A stretch of DNA of 5,412 nucleotides from Firmicutes bacterium UBA5496 (lineage in GTDB: Bacteria; Bacillota; Proteinivoracia; UBA4975), in the NCBI GenBank assembly GCA_002427015.1, contig DIPE01000113.1, positions 20,219-25,630 on the forward strand. Reading direction: 5' to 3'. The notes under the pieces are model-generated. The model had not been told where the DNA came from, did no database searches, and saw nothing but the letters and a program-made list of their open reading frames with translations. Position 1 is the first letter of the stretch, and each line of letters begins with the position of its first letter. Below, one piece after another: positions 1-4,663 of this stretch. Both the position numbers and the translations under genes were made by a program.

Positions 1-64
1 GAACCATCCCCAGCAAACTCCGGAACTTTAGACGGGAAACAGCATACGTATCGCTAAAGTACAA
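1..64 (-). CDS. N-terminal 21 codons of a gene cut by the window edge; possible M14/DUF2817-type peptidase
   Basis: Reading leftwards, a strong ribosome site (AGGAGGTG, plus-strand 71-78) is followed after six bases by TTG at 64-62 and a frame open to the window edge, beginning MYFSDTYAVSRLKF. The SD and spacing decide the TTG start. Only 15 bases separate it from the transporter stop, so the two are probably co-transcribed and perhaps translationally coupled. The opening pattern (aromatic-S-x-x-Y-A-x-x-R-x-x-F) resembles the start of DUF2817/M14-type metallocarboxypeptidases, which would fit a partner of an amino-acid or peptide-related transporter. Twenty-one residues are too few to be sure, and no catalytic residue is in view. 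The existence of a gene here is well supported; its function is a guess. Confidence 0.6.
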   Translation of the reverse strand, partial: MYFSDTYAVSRLKFRSLLGMV

Positions 65-79
65 TCCTGGCACCTCCTC

Positions 80-1519
80 TTAAAATGGTCCCAGATTTAT
101 TGCCACCGCCGCCAGCAGCAACAGCACCGTAAGGGCCAGCACCCCCAGCTGCAGCCCTATTACCCAGCGGAACCATTTGGGATAGCTGACAACAGTCAGG
201 CCCAAAGCAATAAGCAGAATCGGGTTAGTGGGATAGAGGACATTGCTGAAGCCGTCGCCAAAGGCAAAGGCCAGCACCGCCACCTGCCGGGTAATCCCCA
301 CCAGGTCAGCCAAGGGTGTAATCAGGGGCATGACCAGAAAAGCCTTGGCGGTTGCCGAACCGATAAAGAAGTTTAAGACCAGGACCACTGCATAGGTAAG
401 GAGCGAAGCCCCGGCAGCGGAAGTCCGGGAGATGGCATTGGCGGCATAGAAAAGCACGGTATCCATTATTCCCCCCTGGGAAATGATGAACTTCACACTC
501 ATCGCCATCATGATCAGTAGCACACCCGGCAGTATTCCCAGCACTCCCCGCCCAAAGGCTCGCCACACGCCCAAGCCCTGGCCCGCCAAAAGCCCGGCCC
601 CCAGGCCTCCTGCCAGGAACAGTAGGGCAACCAAGGGCATAGTATAGTCAGACAACCCGGGGATCAGGGAAGCGCAGATAATTGTCCCCAGCACCGCTAG
701 CAAGGCGCCGGCGAACCACAGCAGGGGCCCCCGCTTGACAGAAACCTGTTCTAATTCCGCTGCGGCGTCGCCGCCTCGGGCCACAGCATCTTCCTGCCAC
801 ACCAAGGAAGCCCGGGGATTCTTCTCCACTCTTTTCGCATGCACCAGCAAAAATACAACCAGGACTGTATACACTAAGAAGAAGGCTGCTGCCCGGTAAC
901 CTGCCCCGGAAAAAGGCGGCAGACCGGCAATTCGCTGGGCGACGCCGATAGTAAAAGGATTGGAAATGGCCGCAGAAAAACCGAAGGCAGTGGCCAACAG
1001 GCTCATCCCTAACCCCGTCAGAGAATCCCAGCCCAGGGACCAAGCCAAAGCCACAGCTAAGGGAACCAAGGGCACAATCTCTTCCAGAATCCCCAGCAGC
1101 GAACCAAAGAGCATGAAAAACAAGGTGATCAGGCACAGCAGCAGGTATTTTCGCCCTCCCACCGCCGCCACCATTTTTTTAATTCCCGCCGCCAATACCC
1201 CGGTCCGGTCCAGGACGGCAAAGGACCCGCCGATAATCAGGATAAATAATATGATGGAGATTACCATCATACTGTCCGGGCCCCAGAGGACCTCAAAAGG
1301 CGCCGTAAACCAGCGCCACACAGGATAACCTGGGGCTTCAACATATTTGAATGTCCCGGGAACAACAATCTCCCGGCCATCCACAAATTCCCGCTGAAAC
1401 TCCCCGGCAGGAATCAGATAGGTAAGGACACCGGCAGCAATAATCAAACAACCGAGGATGATAACCGCGGACAAAAAGGTCCGCTTGCCAATTTTTACGC
1501 TACTTCCTCCCAATTTCAT
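80..1519 (-). CDS. YfcC/DcuC-family (C4-dicarboxylate/amino-acid type) membrane transporter
   Basis: A 479-residue polytopic inner-membrane carrier, about the usual family length, with roughly 12 hydrophobic segments. Family marks include IPAGEF near residues 36-41 after the first membrane segment, GGSFAVLDRTG (97-107), SNPFTIGVAQRIAGLPPFSG (186-205), ATAKAFLVMPLITPLADL (389-406) and GITRQVAVLAFAFGDGFSN (408-426) followed by YPTNP. The two NPFT/PTNP hairpin regions fit the inverted-repeat architecture of this superfamily (PF03606). Substrates of YfcC proteins are poorly defined: C4-dicarboxylates, arginine/ornithine and peptides have been suggested, and the sequence does not decide. Residues 238-265 form a hydrophilic loop between the two halves. 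The ATG at 1519 is preferred because membrane segment 1 follows closely and GGGGGAGG precedes it. A GTG at 1609 would add 30 atypical residues and has no SD. The next gene downstream starts 15 bases after the stop. Confidence 0.88.
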   Translation of the reverse strand: MKLGGSSVKIGKRTFLSAVIILGCLIIAAGVLTYLIPAGEFQREFVDGREIVVPGTFKYVEAPGYPVWRWFTAPFEVLWGPDSMMVISIILFILIIGGSFAVLDRTGVLAAGIKKMVAAVGGRKYLLLCLITLFFMLFGSLLGILEEIVPLVPLAVALAWSLGWDSLTGLGMSLLATAFGFSAAISNPFTIGVAQRIAGLPPFSGAGYRAAAFFLVYTVLVVFLLVHAKRVEKNPRASLVWQEDAVARGGDAAAELEQVSVKRGPLLWFAGALLAVLGTIICASLIPGLSDYTMPLVALLFLAGGLGAGLLAGQGLGVWRAFGRGVLGILPGVLLIMMAMSVKFIISQGGIMDTVLFYAANAISRTSAAGASLLTYAVVLVLNFFIGSATAKAFLVMPLITPLADLVGITRQVAVLAFAFGDGFSNVLYPTNPILLIALGLTVVSYPKWFRWVIGLQLGVLALTVLLLLAAVAINLGPF

Positions 1520-1530
1520 CCTCCCCCTTT
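1520..1530 (-). promoter_or_regulatory. Ribosome binding site abutting the transporter start
   Basis: Read on the minus strand, AAAGGGGGAGG sits directly against the ATG at 1519. The GGAGG core has no spacer, so the ribosome may pair with the A/G-rich part further 5' or initiation may be inefficient. No in-frame ATG, GTG or TTG with better spacing was found nearby, so this site still decides the start. Confidence 0.5.
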
Positions 1531-1576
1531 TGTGGAAGAATTCGCTGCCAGCAATGGCAATTCCTGCAGATGAACT

Positions 1577-1595
1577 CCTAACATAACTGCGCCAG
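1577..1595 (+). repeat. Direct repeat copy A (19 bases, 18 identical to copy B)
   Basis: CCTAACATAACTGCGCCAG matches CCTAACAAAACTGCGCCAG at 2348-2366 with one mismatch. Copy A lies upstream of the transporter start; copy B is the 5' arm of the terminator after the toxin gene. The pair brackets the whole toxin-antitoxin module, including its promoter. The similarity stops at both ends of the 19 bases. Confidence 0.6.
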
Positions 1596-1638
1596 GGGCT
1601 TGAAAGCACTTATATAGGAGTGAAAATAACATCGCCAG

Positions 1639-1667
1639 TTGATTCTATAGCATGAAATGAGTATAAT
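1639..1667 (+). promoter_or_regulatory. Sigma-A-type promoter of the toxin-antitoxin operon
   Basis: TTGATT (1639-1644) and TATAAT (1662-1667) are separated by 17 bases. Transcription would begin near 1674. That rules out the ATG at 1668, which abuts the -10 box, and supports the ATG at 1701. A six-base inverted pair, ATTCTA (1642-1647) and TAGAAT (1673-1678), spans the promoter core. Phd/YefM antitoxins normally repress their own promoter through such sites, so it may be the operator, though the arms are short. Confidence 0.75.
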
Positions 1668-1700
1668 ATGACTAGAATATTACTACGAGGAGCTGATACC

Positions 1701-1991
1701 ATGCAGATTAAACCCTCCGCAAGCATCAGGCAAAATTACAATGAAATTGCGGCGTTGTGCAAATCCTCAGGGGAACCTGTATATCTTACTAAAAACGGTG
1801 AGGGCGATCTTGTGGTTATGGATATCGAGTCGTTTACCCGCCGGGAGAAAATGCTAAAGCTGCGGGAAGAACTGTTGGCAGTTGAGGAAGACCGTTTGGC
1901 AGGACGTGTTGGAGTTACACCAGATGAACTGGACAAATATTTAGACAGTATTATTGACGAAGTGGAACATGGAAAAGAAGCCTCTGTATAA
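1701..1991 (+). CDS. Type II antitoxin, Phd/YefM family
   Basis: This 96-residue antitoxin should bind and neutralise the RelE/ParE toxin encoded next and repress the operon promoter. The N-terminal half (about 1-50) is the Phd/YefM fold: MQIKPSASIRQNYNEI, then GEPVYLTKNGEGDLVVMDIE, in which the strand-turn-strand YLTKNGEGDLVVMD is the family's most recognisable stretch. The C-terminal half (about 48-90) is charged and helical (RREKMLKLREELLAVEEDRL, then TPDELDKYLDSIIDEVEHG), as expected for a toxin-wrapping segment that is flexible until bound. The start at 1701 has GAGGAG at 1687-1692 with an eight-base spacer. An in-frame ATG 33 bases upstream lies at the promoter -10 box and is rejected. 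The reading frame is intact and shows normal length for the family. Confidence 0.92.
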   Translation: MQIKPSASIRQNYNEIAALCKSSGEPVYLTKNGEGDLVVMDIESFTRREKMLKLREELLAVEEDRLAGRVGVTPDELDKYLDSIIDEVEHGKEASV

Positions 1992-2286
1992 GGTGATTGT
2001 GTCTGACCGCGCCCGTCAGATGCTGGCGAGCCATGTCCGGTTTCTTGCACAAAAAAGCCTCTCTGCTGCCCGCAAAATAAAGAATGAATTGATGGATGCC
2101 ATCCGCTCCCTTACAACTATGCCAGAACGGTTTCCGTTTTCTAACGCGGAGCATATACCACTGAACAAGTATCACAAGCTGGTCGTAGAGAAAAGGTATT
2201 TGATACTATATCAGGTTAAGAATCAAACGGTGTATGTTGACTATGTTGTTGATTGCAGGCAGGATTATGTGTGGTTGGTGAAGTAA
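1969..2286 (+). CDS. Type II toxin, RelE/ParE superfamily
   Basis: A 105-residue basic protein of the ParE/RelE fold. Family features are the opening strand YKVIVSDRARQML, the helical hairpin at about 16-50, LTTMPERFPFSN (48-59), the strand KRYLILYQV (75-83) and the closing VYVDYVVDCRQDYVWLV (88-104). RelE members cleave mRNA in the ribosome and ParE members poison gyrase; this sequence does not clearly decide, since the conserved basic and aromatic residues R54, R76, R97 and Y100 occur in both styles. The ATG at 1969 lies inside the antitoxin gene, overlapping it by 23 bases, so translation is coupled and antitoxin is made first. A TTG start five codons earlier (1954) has no better ribosome site and gives an atypical N-terminus. 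The gene ends 67 bases before a strong terminator and appears complete. Confidence 0.9.
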   Translation: MEKKPLYKVIVSDRARQMLASHVRFLAQKSLSAARKIKNELMDAIRSLTTMPERFPFSNAEHIPLNKYHKLVVEKRYLILYQVKNQTVYVDYVVDCRQDYVWLVK

Positions 2287-2347
2287 CAAGATTCCACACT
2301 CCCAGATTATGAGCACAATCTGTATTATACATAAATGAGTAGAAGAG

Positions 2348-2366
2348 CCTAACAAAACTGCGCCAG
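2348..2366 (+). repeat. Direct repeat copy B (partner of 1577-1595)
   Basis: CCTAACAAAACTGCGCCAG overlaps the left arm of the terminator hairpin. Because only this copy has the matching right arm (GCGCAGTTTT at 2381-2390), copy A cannot itself form the hairpin. Confidence 0.6.
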
Positions 2367-2397
2367 CGAGAGTCCCGCTAGCGCAGTTTTCTTATTT
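2354..2397. terminator. Bidirectional intrinsic terminator between the toxin and MerR genes
   Basis: AAAACTGCGC (2354-2363) pairs perfectly with GCGCAGTTTT (2381-2390). After one C/A mismatch, AGCG pairs with CGCT around a seven-base loop. On the plus strand a T-rich tail (TTTTCTTATTT) follows, ending toxin-operon transcripts. On the minus strand the tail is TTTTGTT, ending MerR transcripts; the MerR stop codon lies one base from the stem. This suits its position between converging genes. Confidence 0.88.
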
Positions 2398-3156
2398 GGT
2401 TTGGCCGGTATAGATGTGTATTGCATCCCGCAAGAAGGCGGCTAGGCCCTGCTGTTCCTTGTCATAGTAGGCCGTGAATCTTTCGTCGTCCACATACATC
2501 TGGGCAAGGCCGGCGTGAGCTTCTTTGTTATACGCCGGCCAATAGTAACTTAGCCACTGGCGGTGCAAATCCGCGGCCTTTTGGGCCAGCACCCCGCGGG
2601 GATCACCGGTTTTGTATGCAGCTGCTAAGGTTTCCATCAACTCCGCATTCAACTTCGTGACTGCGTCATATTCTTCCCGGGTCATGTTCAGGATTTTTTG
2701 ATTGGATTTATTGACTGACTCGTCCCCGTATTTAGCCCGCGCTTCTTTACCGTATTTATTTTCATTCTCCTCAACCAGCTTCTGCTTAAAACCCAGGAAC
2801 TTATCAGTGTCCGACATGGCAATTCTCCCTTCTTTATGCGCAATGGATTTATCCACATTAACGATTAATGCATCCAGTTGCGCTCTTTTCTCAAGAAGCT
2901 TTTCACGGTGCTCCCGCAGCGCCTTGGCTTGGTCAAAATCAGGGACTGTCACTGCCTCCTGGATTTCGGCCAGGGGAAAACCTAATTCCCGAAAAAACAA
3001 TATTTGCTGGAGCAAATCAACTTCTGCCGGACCATATATGCGATAGCCCGATGAGCTGATTCTGGCTGGCCGGAGCAAGCCAATTTGGTCGTAATAGCGC
3101 AAGGTCCTGGCGCTGACACCCGCTAAGCGACTAAGCCTGTGCACTGTGTACTCCAT
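2392..3156 (-). CDS. MerR-family transcriptional activator with TipAS drug-binding domain (TipAL/Mta type)
   Basis: A 254-residue cytoplasmic regulator, the usual length for TipAL/Mta proteins. Residues 1-70 are the MerR winged HTH (HRLSRLAGVSARTLRYYDQI, then GYRIYGPAEVDLLQQI). Residues about 75-112 form the dimerising coiled coil, and about 140-250 the TipAS effector domain, marked by YVDDERFTAYYDKEQQG (221-237) and a final helix FLRDAIHIY. Family members bind bulky drugs and realign an over-spaced promoter to switch on their own gene and sometimes an efflux pump. The chain contains no cysteine, so it cannot capture thiopeptides covalently as described for Streptomyces TipAL. The ATG at 3156 has AGGAGG seven bases upstream. 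The upstream dyad (3186-3206) points to autoregulation. No efflux gene lies next to it in this window, so its other targets are unknown. Confidence 0.92.
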   Translation of the reverse strand: MEYTVHRLSRLAGVSARTLRYYDQIGLLRPARISSSGYRIYGPAEVDLLQQILFFRELGFPLAEIQEAVTVPDFDQAKALREHREKLLEKRAQLDALIVNVDKSIAHKEGRIAMSDTDKFLGFKQKLVEENENKYGKEARAKYGDESVNKSNQKILNMTREEYDAVTKLNAELMETLAAAYKTGDPRGVLAQKAADLHRQWLSYYWPAYNKEAHAGLAQMYVDDERFTAYYDKEQQGLAAFLRDAIHIYTGQTK

Positions 3157-3178
3157 GATATCGCCTCCTGCTAAATCC

Positions 3179-3209
3179 AGTCTATACCTTTACGCAGCGT
3201 CAATGTCAA
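3179..3209 (-). promoter_or_regulatory. MerR-type promoter and dyad operator of the regulator gene
   Basis: On the minus strand a -35 TTGACA (3209-3204) is followed by TATAGA at 17 bases or TAGACT at 19 bases; the longer spacing is the stretched form activated by MerR proteins. Between the boxes lies a 21-base dyad (3186-3206) centred on 3196: ACxTTxACGC, one central base, GCGTxAAxGT. Each arm has only two unmatched positions. It sits where MerR dimers bind, and the regulator gene starts about 23 bases downstream, so self-activation by the bound drug is the simplest reading. Confidence 0.8.
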
Positions 3210-3253
3210 GGACATCCGGTATTATATAACTTAACCCCAGAAGATATCAAAAT

Positions 3254-3281
3254 GTCGGGACCTGTCCTCTCAGGCGAGGTC
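3254..3281. repeat. Small GC-rich inverted-repeat element, possibly REP-like
   Basis: GACCT (3259-3263) pairs with AGGTC (3277-3281), and an inner alternative CCTG/CAGG can also form. The GGGACCTGTCC core resembles short extragenic palindromes seen in Firmicute genomes. Only one copy is in the window, so a repeat family cannot be shown. Confidence 0.25.
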
Positions 3282-3288
3282 TTACCGC

Positions 3289-3325
3289 AAAAATAAGAGG
3301 CTATCTCAGGTATTTCGAGATAGCC
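3289..3325 (-). terminator. Intrinsic terminator behind the gene tail at 3328-3468
   Basis: GGCTATCTC (3299-3307) and GAGATAGCC (3317-3325) form a perfect nine-base stem with a nine-base loop. Read on the minus strand it is followed by TCTTATTTTT, a convincing T-run. It begins three bases after the minus-strand stop codon at 3328 and is the wrong polarity for the Uma2 gene. Confidence 0.8.
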
Positions 3326-3327
3326 CT

Positions 3328-3468
3328 TCATCCCTTGTTCACTCTATCTTTATTATAAAAAATAAAACGGAAAACACCAAAAAGATTCATTCTGGATAAT
3401 ATCTCTGCTGCATAGACTAATTCATCCTTGCCACGTTTTTCAGGCGCAGGAACAATCTCTACCTTTCC
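3328..3468 (-). pseudogene. C-terminal tail of an unrecognised gene (probable remnant)
   Basis: The minus strand is open for 46 codons between an in-frame TAA (3471-3469) and a TGA (3330-3328). The peptide reads like real protein: a charged start (VEIVPAPEKRGKDELVYAAE), then a hydrophobic, aromatic end (FGVFRFIFYNKDRVNKG). A good terminator follows three bases after the stop, as for a genuine gene end. No start codon with a ribosome site precedes it; the only in-frame ATG is at residue 27. It is therefore more likely the surviving 3' end of a deleted or interrupted gene than a complete small gene. I do not recognise the family. A transposase tail is one possibility, since IS remnants often leave such ends with their terminators, but nothing in the residues proves it. 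Confidence 0.45.
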
Positions 3469-3502
3469 TTAGGGAGGGCTGCTTAACTTAGCCCAACTTT
3501 GC

Positions 3503-3531
3503 TTGACTCCAGTTGGTCAAGGAGATAATAT
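3503..3531 (+). promoter_or_regulatory. Candidate promoter with overlapping inverted repeat upstream of the HTH-Uma2 gene
   Basis: TTGACT (3503-3508) and TAATAT (3526-3531) are 17 bases apart, a good sigma-A match. Arms CTTGAC (3502-3507) and GTCAAG (3516-3521) overlap the -35 box and spacer, so a protein bound there, possibly the HTH protein itself, would block RNA polymerase. Transcription would start near 3538, leaving only about 12 leader bases before the ATG at 3550. A rival reading of the same DNA is AAGGAG (3519-3524) plus ATG at 3530 as a translation start; both cannot serve one transcript. Confidence 0.5.
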
Positions 3532-3549
3532 GGTTTTGAGGTGAGCACT

Positions 3550-4299
3550 ATGACCCCAAAGGATCTTGTAACCGCCCAGGCCCTAGCCGATGCCCTTGAG
3601 CTTTCGGTTGAAACTATCTGGCGCTACACCCGGAATAATAAAATCCCCTATGTCACCCTGGGGGAAAGGCAGTACCGCTACAACCTCCAGGAAGTAATCG
3701 CCGCCCTAACCGGGACGGGAGTCCGAGAAAAGGCTCCGGATTACATTGCCGGAACGGGAAAGTTAACTTACCGGGACTACTTGGAACTGCCAGCGAAACC
3801 GGGATACCGGTATGAAGTCCTGGCGGGGGAGCTAATAATGGAGCCCTCGCCGCTTGTAGTGCATCAAAGGGTTTCCCGCGAGCTGTTGCTCTTACTGGCT
3901 GTGCATTTCCGCCAAGCTGACCCCCGGGGAGAAGTCTTCGCCTCCCCCTTGGACGTGACCTTAGGTGATTACACTGTAGTCCAGCCGGATATCCTTTACA
4001 TATCTGGGGATCAAAGGGGAATTATCAAGGAAGCAAGAATAGACGGCGCCCCCCTACTGGCAATAGAAATAATATCCGAGTCCAGCCGCCGCATAGACCG
4101 GTTGCGCAAATGGCAGATTTATGAGGAGGCGGGAATTCAGCACTATTGGTTGATAGACCCTAATGAAAGGACCCTGGAATGCCTGGCCCTCAGGGACGGG
4201 GCCTATATCTTGGCGGCTGCCGGCATGGATGAGGAAAGCGTTGTCCACCCGGATTTTCCCGGCCTCAGCATCACCATGGGGGAACTGTGGCGGGAATAG
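3550..4299 (+). CDS. Helix-turn-helix / Uma2-family (DUF820) endonuclease fusion protein
   Basis: This 249-residue protein joins an excisionase/MerR-like HTH (about 5-53: TAQALADALELSVETIWRYT, then IPYVTLGERQYRYNLQEVIAAL) to a Uma2 restriction-endonuclease-fold domain (about 72-247). Expected Uma2 active-site positions are intact: H105-Q106 in VVHQRVSREL, E128 in GEVFASPLDVTL, D147 in VVQPDILYI, E173 in LLAIEIISESS, and K187 in RLRKWQIYEEAGIQHYWLID. In the last motif the usual Glu of EYW is His198. Uma2 proteins abound in cyanobacteria and some Firmicutes; their biological role is not settled, and DNA cleavage is inferred from the fold. The HTH could guide the nuclease to a site or let it act as its own repressor. 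ATG 3550 is preferred over GTG 3541, because GAGGTG (3538-3543) is well placed for it. The gene stands alone, with its own terminator. Confidence 0.9.
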   Translation: MTPKDLVTAQALADALELSVETIWRYTRNNKIPYVTLGERQYRYNLQEVIAALTGTGVREKAPDYIAGTGKLTYRDYLELPAKPGYRYEVLAGELIMEPSPLVVHQRVSRELLLLLAVHFRQADPRGEVFASPLDVTLGDYTVVQPDILYISGDQRGIIKEARIDGAPLLAIEIISESSRRIDRLRKWQIYEEAGIQHYWLIDPNERTLECLALRDGAYILAAAGMDEESVVHPDFPGLSITMGELWRE

Positions 4300-4310
4300 G
4301 GACTCATTTT

Positions 4311-4324
4311 AACCCAGTCGGGTT
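4311..4324. repeat. Short hairpin after the HTH-Uma2 stop codon
   Basis: AACCC and GGGTT form a five-base stem around AGTC, 12 bases after the stop. It has no T-run, so it is unlikely to terminate alone, but it may protect the 3' end ahead of the main terminator at 4347. Confidence 0.35.
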
Positions 4325-4335
4325 GACAGGCTAAA

Positions 4336-4380
4336 CAAAAAAGCTGCTCCTTAGGAAGCAATTTCTAAGGAGTTTATTAT
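4336..4380. terminator. Intrinsic terminator after HTH-Uma2, usable from both strands
   Basis: CTCCTTAG (4347-4354) and CTAAGGAG (4365-4372) form a perfect eight-base stem with a ten-base loop. TTTATTAT follows on the plus strand. On the minus strand, four bases after the stem comes TTTTTTG, so it could also end transcripts of the small ORF at 4351-4521, whose stop codon lies inside the stem. Confidence 0.72.
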
Positions 4381-4521
4381 GCACTCATTCAGTAATTTAT
4401 CGGAGTCAGACCAAAGAATTTTCTCTGTAGTTTTTCTTCGTAGAAGCATATGTTCATTTTTATCCCTCTGCAAATCTAATTTTATTTTTTGAAAGCTTGC
4501 AGTGTAGGATTTATCAGCCAT
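4351..4521 (-). CDS. Possible 56-codon small protein or gene remnant, unrecognised
   Basis: On the minus strand an ATG at 4521 opens a 56-residue frame ending TAA at 4351. The predicted peptide is highly charged and helix-like (SFQKIKLDLQRDKNEHMLLR, then EKILWSDSDKLLNECI) and looks more like real protein than a random frame. The open frame continues 11 codons upstream of the ATG to a TGA at 4557-4555, and those codons (RKIPLAYYLRT) also look protein-like, so it may be the end of a decayed larger gene. The only ribosome site is AAGGA two bases before the ATG, which is poorly spaced. The terminator at 4347-4372 fits its 3' end. No family is recognised. It lies between the converging HTH-Uma2 gene and the divergent hydrolase gene. 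Confidence 0.3.
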   Translation of the reverse strand: MADKSYTASFQKIKLDLQRDKNEHMLLRRKTTEKILWSDSDKLLNECIINSLEIAS

Positions 4522-4540
4522 TGTCCTTAAATAATAAGCA

Positions 4541-4608
4541 AGCGGGATTTTGCGTCACCATTATAAAAATAACTTCCCGCTATTTTACGGCACAGCATAT
4601 AAAGCTGT
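4541..4608. repeat. Inverted repeats upstream of the hydrolase promoter
   Basis: AGCGGGA (4541-4547) is inversely repeated as TCCCGCT (4575-4581) 27 bases away. A second, shorter pair, ACAGC (4592-4596) and GCTGT (4604-4608), lies just before the -35 box. They could be a regulator site or a weak hairpin; spacing and arm length give no firm assignment. Confidence 0.3.
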
Positions 4609-4637
4609 TTGTGCAAATTTATTTTTTATCGTATACT
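4609..4637 (+). promoter_or_regulatory. Promoter of the SleB/CwlJ-type hydrolase gene
   Basis: TTGTGC (4609-4614) and TATACT (4632-4637) are 17 bases apart in AT-rich DNA, and transcription would begin about 20 bases before the ATG. The -10 region TATACTA is also one base from the forespore sigma-G motif CATACTA, relevant because sleB genes in Bacillus are sigma-G dependent. The -35 region does not settle which sigma factor applies. Confidence 0.65.
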
Positions 4638-4663
4638 ATTGCCCATAAAAAGGCGGTGATAAC

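Noticed and set aside
306..1136. Two further minus-strand frames overlapping the transporter
   Set aside because: They lie in another frame inside the transporter gene and have cysteine- and arginine-rich shadow composition.
960..1328. Plus-strand 122-codon frame opposite the transporter gene
   Set aside because: It is the shadow of a strongly conserved membrane-protein frame. The peptide is low in hydrophobic structure, has no ribosome site and matches no family.
1608..1680. A promoter for the transporter operon on the minus strand
   Set aside because: TATAAG and TATACT -10-like boxes occur, but none has an acceptable -35 at 16-19 bases, so no site could be supported.
1736..2175. Minus-strand frames opposite the toxin-antitoxin genes
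   Set aside because: Serine/arginine-rich antisense shadows of two well-recognised TA genes, with no start signals.
2702..3059. Plus-strand frames opposite the MerR gene
   Set aside because: Antisense shadows of the coiled-coil and HTH coding region, with serine-rich composition and no ribosome site.
4054..4248. Minus-strand 64-codon frame opposite the Uma2 domain
   Set aside because: It overlaps the catalytic region of the nuclease, whose residues are conserved, and is an antisense shadow.
3328..4521. The two minus-strand coding stretches as halves of one gene split by HTH-Uma2
   Set aside because: Each has its own stop codon and terminator-like hairpin, so they are better seen as separate gene ends.
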